A DNA stretch of 64,000 bases from Planctomycetaceae bacterium. Lineage in GTDB: Bacteria; Planctomycetota; Planctomycetia; Pirellulales; Pirellulaceae. Each line of letters begins with the position of its first letter. Positions within the stretch are counted from its first letter, which is position 1. Positions 1 to 8,772 of this stretch are shown here, in pieces. Location: positions 16,189 to 80,188 of the forward strand of contig PAQH01000126.1 in assembly GCA_002709225.1 (NCBI GenBank), read 5' to 3'. The translations under genes were made by a program, and so were the position numbers. The notes below the pieces were generated by a model that worked only from the letters and a program-made list of their open reading frames with translations, had not been told where the DNA came from and did no database searches.

Positions 1-731
1 GTATCGCGATCTTTGCGGTAGGCACGCGTCAATTGAATGATCGCGGGGATCACGCCGACAATAAAAAACAAATTGCCGGCCAACATCCTCCACGAGGCGC
101 TGCGCCTGCAGCCGCGACAACGTTTGGAGCTGTGGGTATGGATCCCGGAGTGGACCACCAGATAATAAAAATAGAACGATGTGAAAGTACGTGGGCGACT
201 GAACATGCCACAGTTTTCACAGAGACGAAAAACAGCTTCGTTTTCTGGTGGTACGAGATTTGACTGAATGGTGGAAAGCGTTTCACAGTACGGGCAGAAC
301 ATCTGAGGTGTTTTGGGAAACCGGGTGAGGTCGACGGTGACGCTGCAGGCTGGGCAGACAATGTGCCGAAGACGGGCGTGTTCCTGGGGTGTGGTTAGCT
401 GTGCCCGTGTGCGTTCTGCCCGCAGTCGCGTGCGATGCACATCCAGGTGGTGCTTGAGCTGCGACGAGGTGATTCCGCTGACCGAGAACGTGACGGTGAG
501 TGGGGGAGTCTGCGGCGGTTGCAGCAGCAGGAGCAAACGCGAACCTTCTTGTTCGACGGCGGCCAAATCGACAAGATTCCAGGACTTGGTGCCCAACTGC
601 AACGATTTGTCATCAGTAGAACCGCGCTGGCGGCGGCCGACTGGCGCGTCCTCGCCTGTTGGGGACAGGCGAAACCGGAACCGCTGTGATGTCGGGGCGA
701 GCGTGGAAACGGAAGCGGAAGGCCTCATCAT
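1..731 (-). CDS. Zinc-ribbon membrane protein, partial (C-terminus beyond left edge)
   Basis: The reverse strand is open from an ATG pair at 731/728 to the window edge (243 codons), so the gene is incomplete. I translated it by hand. The N-terminal ~110 residues are proline- and arginine-rich with no recognised fold. From about residue 130 there are two cysteine pairs, CPAC and CPYC about 20 residues apart, then a second set, CENC and CRGC, the pattern of two zinc ribbons. A hydrophobic stretch (NLFFIVGVIPAII) follows near the edge, so the protein is probably membrane-anchored with cytoplasmic zinc ribbons. It is divergent from the peroxidase gene at 957. The function is unknown. The coding call rests on the ordered Cys pairs plus the long open frame. 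Confidence 0.6.
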   Translation of the reverse strand, partial: MMRPSASVSTLAPTSQRFRFRLSPTGEDAPVGRRQRGSTDDKSLQLGTKSWNLVDLAAVEQEGSRLLLLLQPPQTPPLTVTFSVSGITSSQLKHHLDVHRTRLRAERTRAQLTTPQEHARLRHIVCPACSVTVDLTRFPKTPQMFCPYCETLSTIQSNLVPPENEAVFRLCENCGMFSRPRTFTSFYFYYLVVHSGIHTHSSKRCRGCRRSASWRMLAGNLFFIVGVIPAIIQLTRAYRKDRD

Positions 732-956
732 ATCGGCTGTAGTATGGTCTGGCTGAACCGGTGGGTGGCGGCGACTGGAGGTATTTCTGCAATAGCGGGC
801 AAGCTTCCGCAGATCACGAGGCAGAGTGTGATTTGGAAGGTGCCCCGGGGTGGTGTGACTTGCACGTACCCGTTGGACGGCGTAGCATGTCGTCAGGGTA
901 TTCATGATATCGTTTTCTTGATCGTAGTAGTGGTCCATCACGAAAGGGAATTGAAG

Positions 957-1532
957 GTGAAGTTTCTAGCGCTATTTGGCGCCGGGCTGTTGGCTTTGAC
1001 CGTCAGCACTGTGCAGGCTGATGACAAAGCGGAGACACCCGCCGCCCTGAAATTCAAGATGAAGTCGATCGACGGCAAGGTGGTAGATCTGGCAAAGTAC
1101 CAGGGTAAGGTTGTTATGATCGTCAATTTGGCGAGCCAGTGAGGCCTTACCCCTCAGTACCTGCAGTTGCAGGCAATGCATGAAAAGTACGGTAAACAAG
1201 GTTTGGTCGTACTCGGTTTCCCCTGTAATCAGTTTGGGAACCAGGAGCCGGGCACAAATCTGGAAATCAAGGAATTCTGCACGTCCAAGTACAAGGTCAG
1301 CTTTGACATGTTTGCCAAAGTGGACGTCAACGGTAAGACGGCTTGCAAACTTTACCAGCACCTCACCAAGTCGGATGCCAAGCCTAAGGGCGGACCCGGC
1401 AAAGTCGCTTGGAACTTCGAGAAATTCGTGTTGGGTCGCGACGGCAGCGTCATCGGACGTTTTGGCCCGCGAGTCAAACCGGATGATGCGGCCGTTGTCA
1501 AGCTAGTGCAGGCCGAGCTTGCCAAGAAGTAG
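957..1532 (+). CDS. Secreted glutathione peroxidase, probable selenoprotein (in-frame UGA = Sec62)
   Basis: Thiol peroxidase of the GPx family, 191 residues if the TGA at 1140-1142 is read through. The frame is continuous either side of that TGA. The residues before it (VNLASQ) and after it (GLTPQY) are the classical GPx active-site motif, in which this position is Sec or Cys. The rest of the tetrad is present: Gln96 in GNQEPG, and Trp152-Asn153 in AWNFEKF. The conserved GFPCNQFG block is intact. The GTG start at 957 has an AAAGGGA ribosome site 7-8 bases upstream and gives a signal peptide (about residues 1-20, cleaved near VQA-DD), so the enzyme should act in the periplasm or outside. No sel genes lie in the window. 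Alternatives are a sequencing error at a TGC/TGT codon or a nonsense pseudogene. The otherwise perfect conservation argues against decay. Confidence 0.85.
1140..1173 (+). promoter_or_regulatory. UGA Sec codon with candidate bacterial SECIS hairpin
   Basis: The TGA at 1140-1142 is followed by an inverted repeat CCTGC (1160-1164) / GCAGG (1169-1173) with the four-base loop AGTT, beginning 22 bases after the TGA. Bacterial SECIS elements are small stem-loops just downstream of UGA, with a G among the first loop bases, bound by SelB. Position and loop fit. A competing pairing, TGAGG (1140-1144) with CCTCA (1152-1156), is also possible. The stem is short, so this is a candidate only. Confidence 0.5.
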
Positions 1533-1565
1533 TTACCTGTGTGTTGTCGGATACGAGGCGTTTTC

Positions 1566-1601
1566 AACGGTCGCTTGCATTCACGGCAAGCGGCCGTTTT
1601 T
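1566..1601 (+). terminator. Rho-independent terminator after the peroxidase gene
   Basis: A 13-bp stem (1566-1578 with 1586-1598, one G-T wobble) and a seven-base loop run straight into five T residues (1597-1601), 34 bases after the peroxidase stop codon. Confidence 0.85.
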
Positions 1602-1697
1602 GGTTTCGGTTTGGATTTTTCCGGGCACGTTGACGCCGCCAGGCACAATGGCCCAAGCGGAGCACCCTTCGCATCTGGAACAGGTAGTGTTGAGGTA

Positions 1698-2410
1698 ATG
1701 GCTGCGGCACTGTTTAGTTTGCTGTTTAGTTTGCTGGTTTTGCTGCCGGGCCAACAGCCCGCAGTTTCGGCGGTTGCGCCACCTGTGAAGTCCATTGCGC
1801 CGCGGCGCGTGCACGATATCGGTGTGGAAATGAGACGCCTGTTACGGACGCAAGCGCGCGCAGTGATCGGGAGAGTTATCGTTCTGTGCAGCAGATATGC
1901 GCTCTATTTCGCGAGGTTGTGCACCATCCACGCTGGGAATCCAGCGACCGCTTGCTGGCTTATAAAGCGCAGTTGTCGGCGCGGTTGCGAAAAGTTTTGC
2001 AGAGCCAGCAACGCCGCCTTTTGCGTCGACAGCGAGCGGTATTTCGCCGGACGTACGAACCAGAAATACTGGCAGCGACCGACCGCTTTGCCGAGGAACT
2101 ACAGTGGATGGGGACAACATTCGGGGGTCCAACGCAACTTGTTGCTTATGCGCAGGGTGTGTCCGAGACAACACTCGACGGCACGCAGCGCTCGGTGGGC
2201 GGCGCCGGCGGACGCGCGACTGTGGACGAAGGGCAGCAGCTCATCGAACTGATCCAGAGAACCATTATGCCGGAATTCTGGGATCGCAACGGAGGGCCTG
2301 GAACGATTGTCTACTATGCCCCATTACACGCTTTGGTGGTGCGTGCTACGAGAGGGGGCCATCGGCGGTTGGAAGGCGTGCTCGAGGGGGCCCGCCGTGG
2401 CGGCCGTTAG
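1698..2410 (+). pseudogene. Secreted helical protein of unknown function, apparent frameshift
   Basis: Two overlapping reading frames look like halves of one protein. Frame A starts at ATG 1698 with a signal-peptide-like leader (MAAALFSLLFSLLVLLPG), contains a 12-bp tandem repeat coding LFSL twice, and reads sensibly to about residue 55 (RRLLRTQARA). Frame B then continues sensibly (SDRESYRSVQQICALF) to the stop at 2410. Its C-terminus carries a block (QLIELIQRTI, then WDRNGGPG) that I recognise from secreted planctomycete proteins as a conserved C-terminal domain of unknown role. The switch is a -1 shift within about 1850-1865, in a GCGCGCGC run, so a sequencing indel, a real frameshift or slippage are all possible. 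If frame A is not used, the gene would begin at GTG 1886 without a signal peptide. Confidence 0.5.
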
Positions 2411-2552
2411 GAGGAATCTGTGCCGATAGTGCCAGGCCGAGCTGGTCGGCGGGGTGTGGTTTGTAGTGACTTATCGAGGATCGCGGATTACCAAGGATTG
2501 CTGACTGTCAAGGATCTCCGGCTTCTTGAGCACCCTGAAGAGGTCTCCGAAA

Positions 2553-3230
2553 ATGACGCGTTCTACACCGCGGCGACACGCTTCCAGTGGGCGGAGGCAG
2601 CCGCTCTCGTCGCCTGCCACCACGCTACGCATCATTGGTGGCGACTTTCGCGGTCGTAAGATCGGGTACACCGGTGATGTGCGTACCCGGCCCATGAAAG
2701 ACCGCTTGCGAGAAGCCGTGTTTAATTTGGTGGGGCCGGCGGTGCGAGGAAAGCATGCGGTCGATTTGTTCGCGGGTACAGGTGCTTTGGCTCTGGAGGC
2801 GCTCAGCCGGGGCGCCCGTTGTGCAACCATGATCGAATGCCATTTTCCGACAGCGAAGTTTCTCGATGAGAATGCCAGTATCTTGCGAGTGGAAAATCGC
2901 TGTACGGTAGTGCGCGGAGATGTGTTCGTGTGGGGGCGTACCTTCTCGGTCAACGATAAGACCATAATCCCGCAAGCCGCGCCCCTGGCGTGGGTGGTGT
3001 TTTGTTGTCCACCTTACGCCTTCTATCGCGACCGCTGGGAACAGCTGCGACCGTTGTTGTCGCAGTGTCAGCGGCTGGCTCCCGCAGGGAGTCTTTTGGT
3101 TGTTGAGTCGGATCTCAATTTTGCCACCGATACACTGCCTCTACCTGAGACGTGGGACACCCGTAGCTACTCTCCAGCACAAGTGTCGATCCACACGGTC
3201 TCCGCTTCGTCCCGCGGCGAGCGTGGATGA
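2553..3230 (+). CDS. rsmD: 16S rRNA (guanine966-N2) methyltransferase RsmD family
   Basis: SAM-dependent methyltransferase that modifies G966 of 16S rRNA in the small subunit. It is 225 residues from ATG 2553, which has GAAGAGG nine bases upstream; a TTG at 2526 would add nine residues without a better site. Family landmarks: the N-terminal RIIGGDFRGRKI and RTRPMKDRLREA blocks (about 26-58), and SAM-binding motif I DLFAGTGAL (71-79). Motif IV, normally (D/N)PPY, reads CPPY (152-155), an unusual first residue. The 20 or so N-terminal residues are Ser/Arg-rich and probably disordered. The upstream neighbour ends at 2410 and the downstream lipoprotein is separate, so it appears monocistronic. 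Confidence 0.9.
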   Translation: MTRSTPRRHASSGRRQPLSSPATTLRIIGGDFRGRKIGYTGDVRTRPMKDRLREAVFNLVGPAVRGKHAVDLFAGTGALALEALSRGARCATMIECHFPTAKFLDENASILRVENRCTVVRGDVFVWGRTFSVNDKTIIPQAAPLAWVVFCCPPYAFYRDRWEQLRPLLSQCQRLAPAGSLLVVESDLNFATDTLPLPETWDTRSYSPAQVSIHTVSASSRGERG

Positions 3231-3349
3231 CCGCTGCCGGTTTGGTGGGTTGTGATAGGGCGAAGCGGAGGTAAGTTCCAAGCAACTTGCCGCTGAGGCG
3301 TAACTCCAGCTAGACTGCATGCGGGTATACTGGTTCGGGAGGATGACTT

Positions 3350-4222
3350 ATGGCATCGACGGCTTTCCTCAACTGTGCTGACCGACCGTTGAGGACGAAA
3401 CGTGTGCTCTGCTTTGTACTGGGCTTGCTGTTCGCTGCGGCGATGGTTAGCGGTTGTACCGACGTGGATGTTGCCACGACATCCACGCGGCAAGGCAGTT
3501 CACCTGAGCCGACGCATCCGCCTGGTCTGAATACTCAGCCTCAGAACACCCGGCCAGCCACTGATCAATCGGCCGCGGTGGGTTCTGCCGGAGCGCCCGG
3601 GAACTCTTCGTCGTACGCCGAATCGGGAGCCAATAGGTCGCCGTCCGGTGATGCACGCCAGCCAGAGAACCAGCCAGAGAACCAGCCAGAGAAACCGTCA
3701 ACACCTGCTGGCAAGAATCCAAGCCAGGTGAGTCCGGTGCCGGACGAAACCCGCAATGAGAGTGTTGTTGAGAGCGCTACGGGGCCCGCGGATGCCGCTA
3801 CCGCGCAGCAGATACGTCAGGCGATGGAGGCGTTGCGTAGTGAAAGTGGCAAGATTCAGGTGGTAGGTCGCGCACTCTCTCCGGCCGAACAGACGCGTGT
3901 CAAAGACCTGGCGCAGGCCATCCAGTATCTGGAAACCTCATTGCAAGCGTTGGTTCCGACGCTAACGAAGAGTTCGGGTGAGGTGGTTGGGGATGATGTT
4001 CCGGTCAATGCGGAACAACTGATTGATGAATTGATCAAGAGCACCGACGCGTCGATTGTCGAGCTGCAGGTAGTGGGTCGCGCAATGACGGATGCCGAGT
4101 TGAGTCGCGCTCGAACGCTACTCCGCGTCGCGGACGGATTGCGTCGTGCCGTTGGTGAGATTGCCTTGGAAAGCACCGGGAACAGGCCACAGCCAGATTT
4201 GCTGGATTTATTGCCAGATTGA
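3350..4222 (+). CDS. Lipoprotein with two tandem VVGRA-type repeats
   Basis: 290 residues from ATG 3350, with GGAGG eight bases upstream. A basic N-terminus, a hydrophobic segment (about 20-33) and the lipobox VSGC with Cys36 mark it as a lipoprotein. Residues 40-140 are Pro/Gln/Asn/Ser-rich, contain QPEN repeated head-to-tail (12-bp repeats at about 3661-3696), and look like a flexible linker. The C-terminal 130 residues hold two related helical copies, each starting IQVVGRALSPAEQTR or LQVVGRAMTDAELSR, about 75 residues apart. I do not recognise the family. Likely an envelope-attached structural or binding protein (inference). Confidence 0.75.
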   Translation: MASTAFLNCADRPLRTKRVLCFVLGLLFAAAMVSGCTDVDVATTSTRQGSSPEPTHPPGLNTQPQNTRPATDQSAAVGSAGAPGNSSSYAESGANRSPSGDARQPENQPENQPEKPSTPAGKNPSQVSPVPDETRNESVVESATGPADAATAQQIRQAMEALRSESGKIQVVGRALSPAEQTRVKDLAQAIQYLETSLQALVPTLTKSSGEVVGDDVPVNAEQLIDELIKSTDASIVELQVVGRAMTDAELSRARTLLRVADGLRRAVGEIALESTGNRPQPDLLDLLPD

Positions 4223-4252
4223 TCCCGGGGGGTATGTTCCGAGCTGGCTGGA

Positions 4253-5500
4253 CTATCGCCGGTCCGGTGCGAACGGTGTGACATCGAATCCCGGATCCCC
4301 GCCGAGCACCATTCGTGCAATGATCTGGGCGCTCACCACGGATTGCGTCAAGCCGAGCATGCCGTGCCCGGTTGCTATCAGCAGGTTGTCGAATCGTTTC
4401 GATCGACCGATGATCGGTAGGCCATCGCTACACAACGGTCTCATGCCAGTCCAGGTTTCCAGAGGTTCCGCAGCGGTGAAGCGCGGCAAGTATTCTTGGG
4501 CCGCTCTGATGATCGCTGCAACTCGGCGTTCGTTGATCTTCAGTTGTAGCCCTGCCAGCTCCATTGTGCCGGCCAGTCGGATCGTGTCGCGCCAGGGGGT
4601 GACACCGACTTTTGCCTCCGCCAGATTGAGTGGATTGTGCGGTGTACCCGCTTGTCGTTTCAGCGTAACGCTGTAGCCTTTGGCGGGTTCGACCGGCAGC
4701 CGGAGGCCTAGCTTACGGGCTTGAACCAGAGTCCAGGCCCCGGCAGTGAACACAATGTTCTCTGGGTGCAAAACGCCGTTGGAGGTAGCGACTTCAGTGA
4801 TTTGGCTTCCCCGCACTGCGTAGCCGTTGACTGTGGTGTGGTCCAGAATCCGCACGCCTTGCCGCGGTAGACGGGTTGCGAGTTGCTTGACAAATTGATC
4901 TGGGACACAGTCCGCTTCACCCGGATAGAAAACACCGCCACACATGGTGTCTGACAACTCAGGCTCGCGCGACCGTAATTCGTGCGGGGAAAGCACTTCA
5001 CCTGGGATTCCGTGGTCATTCAGGCGTTCGCATTCACGGATTCCCTTTTGAAGTCCCTTTTCCGTGCGAAACGCATAGGTGATACCACGTTGTTCGAACT
5101 GGCAGTCGATTTGGTGCCTCTGGACAAGTTCTTTGGTCAACGGCAGGACGTGTCGGTTCAATTCCGCCATCGCCCGCAAACCACGCAGTTGGGCAGGCTC
5201 ATTACAATGCCGATAGAATCGCCACAGCCAGGTCCAGAGAGCCGGGCGGAGTGTTGGTTTGATATACAGGGGAGAATCACCCTGGAGCATCCACTTTAAC
5301 GTTTGGTAGACAAGTCCTGGGCCTGGGATGGGAAGTGAATGGCAGGGCGTTACCCAGCCCGCATTGCCGTGTGAGCAGCCGCTGCATACCGTGTTCTGTT
5401 CCACCAGCGTCACAGACCGCCCCGCATCCGCGAGGGCCAGTGCGCAATTGACTCCGAGCACGCCACCTCCGACGACGAGGTCTTGGATAGATTGATTCAT
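4253..5500 (-). CDS. D-amino-acid dehydrogenase-like FAD oxidoreductase (DadA/DAO family)
   Basis: 415-residue FAD-dependent oxidoreductase of the DAO superfamily. The dinucleotide-binding loop is GGGVLG at residues 11-16, followed by the acidic beta-2 end (VTLVEQN). The family blocks CSHGNAGWVTP (about 41-52), the substrate-domain segment around GVFYPGEADCVPDQF, the C-terminal WTGMRPLCSDGLPIIG and the FAD-contact ATGHGMLGLTQS are all present. This pattern matches small-subunit DadA, which oxidises D-amino acids to 2-oxo acids and passes electrons to the respiratory chain. Substrate preference cannot be read from sequence. No dadX racemase neighbour is present. It converges with the lipoprotein gene, 30 bases away. 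Confidence 0.85.
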   Translation of the reverse strand: MNQSIQDLVVGGGVLGVNCALALADAGRSVTLVEQNTVCSGCSHGNAGWVTPCHSLPIPGPGLVYQTLKWMLQGDSPLYIKPTLRPALWTWLWRFYRHCNEPAQLRGLRAMAELNRHVLPLTKELVQRHQIDCQFEQRGITYAFRTEKGLQKGIRECERLNDHGIPGEVLSPHELRSREPELSDTMCGGVFYPGEADCVPDQFVKQLATRLPRQGVRILDHTTVNGYAVRGSQITEVATSNGVLHPENIVFTAGAWTLVQARKLGLRLPVEPAKGYSVTLKRQAGTPHNPLNLAEAKVGVTPWRDTIRLAGTMELAGLQLKINERRVAAIIRAAQEYLPRFTAAEPLETWTGMRPLCSDGLPIIGRSKRFDNLLIATGHGMLGLTQSVVSAQIIARMVLGGDPGFDVTPFAPDRR

Positions 5501-5652
5501 GTGACGCGGCCGATTGGGATCCGTTGGTCATGAGTCAGGCAAGCGATGCGCGCCAGTCGACTCGGTTTGCATTGTAGCGAGTCCGCGTTAACACGAAGTG
5601 TGGGTCGTAAGAGAACACCTCCTTGGGACCGCCCGACGCGCACGTAGTGAGT

Positions 5653-8600
5653 CTAACGTTGTAATTCCCGCGCGGGAGGTTGCGAACCGGGGGGGGGGAA
5701 CCGTGACGCAGGACTGAGCGCAGCCCCCGGGGGAGGCGTTTGTCGACTAGTGGGCAGCGCGCTATTGAGTTCGACCGACTGAACACCTTCCAGATTAAGT
5801 TGATTCGTTCGTGGCTGATAGACAATCCGTTCCAATCGAGTCGTTTGAGGTTCTGCTCCAATGCGCTGTTGTCGCGTGAGTACGGCGAACGTGCGGCCGG
5901 TTCCTTCCAGAATCAATAAATCTTTGTGATGGGCGTACTTCAACGCGTGTCCAGTGGCGGTAAAAAAACCGCTTTGTTCTTGTCCTTCAACCCGGATATT
6001 GCCACGTGCCAGCAGCTCAACCCCCGGAGATTGTTTGTCCGGTAGGTCCGCGACAGTAAGTTGATCGCTGTGCAGTACACCTCCCGGACGCGCGCGGCTG
6101 ACGATTTCTTCCGCGGACACCTGGTCAACCCACTGCGCGACCGGTCCGTACACCGCTTGAACTTGTTGTTTGAAGGTGACTTCCCGATAGTCGAGATTGC
6201 CGGTCATTTCCTGAGCAAAACGGACATCCAGATAGAACAGTTCAGCAGCCGATGACGTTTCGATTGAGCCGTTACCGGCCGATTGTAGAGGATCACGATT
6301 GTAGCGAACCGAACTGAGCCAGCCTGGTCCGTCGGCTCTGAGTTTTCCGGTCGCACCTTGAAGACTCAAGTTGCTGACTTCCAGACGTTCTTGCGATTGT
6401 TGTAGTGCGGCCTTGTTGAAAGTGCGATTTTCCAGAACGCTAGGCCCCACAAAGAAGAGTTGCTGGTATTGAATACTGCGTTGCCGATCGGGTTTGGAGA
6501 AATCGAGTTTTTCAGCAAGGGTGACCCGCACGTCTTCACCGAGTGCCACAAAGTCACTGAAGTCACCGCTGGGTTGGATTTGTTTCCCCTGGATGATTAC
6601 CTGTCCTCGTGCCGCGGCCGTCTGCCCGTCAAATGCCAGATGTCCTGTCCATTGCAGTTGGAGGGGGCCGTTGGTTTTGTTCTTGGTTTTGGGTTGTGCC
6701 GTGATGCGTCCCGCGCCATTAACCCACAGTTGATTGGTTCCCTGGTGCATTTGGATCGTCTGTCCGGTAAGGGCCACACCTTCAGCGGCAATATGCGCCG
6801 GCCGCCTCTCAGCGGCAGCGGCGGCTCCATCACCAGTGAAAACGGGTGAACCGACCAGCATAAGTTTCGGGTTGTTTGAGCCACCAGCGGTCATTTCGAG
6901 ATGATTGCCCGCGAGAGTGATCGATCCGCCTGGGTTCACTGGATTGCGGATTTCGACAAGTTCGACATTCCCGTCGAGGCTGGCATTTTCCAGGGTAGTC
7001 CGCTGTTGGTCACGTACAAAGTGAAGCTGTGCAGTGCGGCTAGTCAGCCGAAAGATCCGTTGGAATGACGGCGGTGTAGCCGCGTTCCCGCCACGCGGTA
7101 CGGTGGGTGTGAACGAAGATGACGCCGCTGTTCTGGGCTGATTGGGGGGCGTTGTGGGGGTGAGATCATCCAACCAGACTTCGAGACGTTCGACGTTTGC
7201 CATGATCTGTTGGCTATCGAGTTGGACACTGCCGGTGGCGAGCATTTTTTCGAGTTGAATTCGCCCCTCATTGGGCTGTGTTTTTGCTGCGGGTGGGGGG
7301 GCGGTTTGTCGGAGCCACGCATGGATTTGATTGGCAGCCAAGGAGCCTTCTCCTGCCGATTGTAGCTGTGCGCCGCCAGACAGCGAAAGCACGTGTGCAT
7401 GGCCTTGCGGTTCCAACCTTAATTCTTCCGTCCAATCGGCCTGCAGCGTTACTTGTCCCTTGTCGTGTTGTCGAAACTGTCCACCGCCACCAGCCCACAA
7501 GCGTCCCAACCGGTGGGGTTGCTTACCGAGTTCGTATTCGATCTGAGATGCGGTGACGGTGTGGTTGTCATGTTTAAGTTCGACGAACCGAGAATCCTCG
7601 AGTTGGAGCGTACGACGTGCCAGGTCGTATGCCAGCTTTTCGCAGCGTACGCGGGTCGCTGTGGTGTTCGCTTCCAGGGTCACTGGTGTTCCCACCGCGA
7701 TGATTTTTTTGACCATTCCGCGGCGAGGCATGCGTTCTTGCTTTTCGCCTCGAGCACCAACAGAAGATTCAAGAAAGGCTTTCAGTTTCTCGCAATACAA
7801 GCGGTCGGTGACGCTGGAATCGCCGAAATGAGTGACTTGGACGTTCTCTTCCAGTGAGGCGGTTTGTTGCAGGAAGTCAAACAGCAGCGGACCTTGGCAG
7901 CGCAATTGCAGCTGCGTTGCCTGCGCTGTAGAAGATGGATTTTGTGGAACGCTGGGCGCCAGCAGCGGTTGTTTACCAGTCCTTGGTATTTCGATTTGCA
8001 GCTGATCGAGATGGATGAGTTCCAGTGTTCGTAATTTTCCGAGCGCAAGGTGCCCCTCCACGTCGTCGGTATTATCGAAATCCAGTAAGAGCTCTCGGCC
8101 CGTGCCGGCATTGGGGCCAAAGCGGAATTCGACTGCGGCGGTAGTCCAAATCCGATCGAGTGTGATTCGTAGATTCCGGGTGCGTACGAACAGGTCATTG
8201 TTGCCGCCGGGCTCGGAAGGTGGGCTCCAGAGTGTGACTTCTCCGCGTAGCCGACCGCCGAGCAGCTTGCCTGCTTTGGTGGACATCAGCGAGAGCGCAC
8301 GTTGAAACTGCAACTCGGCACCTTCGGGGGCTTGCATTACGACCCATCGTGCGTTGGTCGCGGTCTGTCCCTCGGCGGCCGGGGATTCCACTTCCACGAT
8401 CATGGTCACCGGGTGCAAGTTCAAGCGACCGTTTGATCCGGTGCGGTAATCTTGAAAGAGGAGGCTGCCGTGCGGTGTGCGGAGCATCTTGGGCTTGTCG
8501 CGTTCCCAGGCGCCTGCAGGAAAAAAACGAGCGTAGTTATTGTGCGTGAGCTTACTCGCATTCCCCGACGGTAGTAGATCGAAAGGTTTGGCGACCGGCT

Positions 8601-8745
8601 CAAAGGCCGGCTCAAACACTGGAACGAGGGCCACCTGGTAGAGTCCAAACGCAGCCAAAGTGCATCCCAGCGCGACCACAAAACGCATTGTTGATGCCAG
8701 TGGGCCGTTCGTGATGTTTTGGGGGAACAGGGTGAACAGGGGCAT
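5653..8745 (-). CDS. Giant LptC/LptA (OstA)-like LPS transport protein
   Basis: 1030 residues. One N-terminal transmembrane segment (about 19-41) precedes a long, beta-rich, Thr/Gln/Glu-rich region with repeated short strand patterns such as LRCQGPLLFDF, KLKAFLES and IHAWLRQ. This style is typical of the beta-jellyroll (OstA-like) domains of LptC, LptA and LptD, which hand LPS across the periplasm. LptC is about 190 and LptA about 185 residues, so this would equal several fused or repeated units. The position supports the call: it directly follows kdsD-kdsC on the same strand, as lptC-lptA do in Escherichia coli. Residues after about 1000 are Pro-rich, and a run of ten C residues (coding strand, 5689-5698) lies within the last 15 codons. 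The family assignment rests on pattern and context, not on a strong single motif. Confidence 0.6.
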   Translation of the reverse strand: MPLFTLFPQNITNGPLASTMRFVVALGCTLAAFGLYQVALVPVFEPAFEPVAKPFDLLPSGNASKLTHNNYARFFPAGAWERDKPKMLRTPHGSLLFQDYRTGSNGRLNLHPVTMIVEVESPAAEGQTATNARWVVMQAPEGAELQFQRALSLMSTKAGKLLGGRLRGEVTLWSPPSEPGGNNDLFVRTRNLRITLDRIWTTAAVEFRFGPNAGTGRELLLDFDNTDDVEGHLALGKLRTLELIHLDQLQIEIPRTGKQPLLAPSVPQNPSSTAQATQLQLRCQGPLLFDFLQQTASLEENVQVTHFGDSSVTDRLYCEKLKAFLESSVGARGEKQERMPRRGMVKKIIAVGTPVTLEANTTATRVRCEKLAYDLARRTLQLEDSRFVELKHDNHTVTASQIEYELGKQPHRLGRLWAGGGGQFRQHDKGQVTLQADWTEELRLEPQGHAHVLSLSGGAQLQSAGEGSLAANQIHAWLRQTAPPPAAKTQPNEGRIQLEKMLATGSVQLDSQQIMANVERLEVWLDDLTPTTPPNQPRTAASSSFTPTVPRGGNAATPPSFQRIFRLTSRTAQLHFVRDQQRTTLENASLDGNVELVEIRNPVNPGGSITLAGNHLEMTAGGSNNPKLMLVGSPVFTGDGAAAAAERRPAHIAAEGVALTGQTIQMHQGTNQLWVNGAGRITAQPKTKNKTNGPLQLQWTGHLAFDGQTAAARGQVIIQGKQIQPSGDFSDFVALGEDVRVTLAEKLDFSKPDRQRSIQYQQLFFVGPSVLENRTFNKAALQQSQERLEVSNLSLQGATGKLRADGPGWLSSVRYNRDPLQSAGNGSIETSSAAELFYLDVRFAQEMTGNLDYREVTFKQQVQAVYGPVAQWVDQVSAEEIVSRARPGGVLHSDQLTVADLPDKQSPGVELLARGNIRVEGQEQSGFFTATGHALKYAHHKDLLILEGTGRTFAVLTRQQRIGAEPQTTRLERIVYQPRTNQLNLEGVQSVELNSALPTSRQTPPPGAALSPASRFPPPGSQPPARELQR

Positions 8746-8772
8746 CCAGGGGGCTTCCTGCCGGGGCTGGCG

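Noticed and set aside
957..1142. Peroxidase read as a pseudogene or as two separate genes split by a stop
   Set aside because: Only one base triplet interrupts it, exactly at the Sec/Cys position of the family, while the rest of the active site, the signal peptide and the terminator are intact.
1539..2252. Long frame reading through the terminator region and the whole shifted gene
   Set aside because: Only its portion from 1698 to about 1860 looks like protein. The rest has random composition, while another frame carries the conserved C-terminal block.
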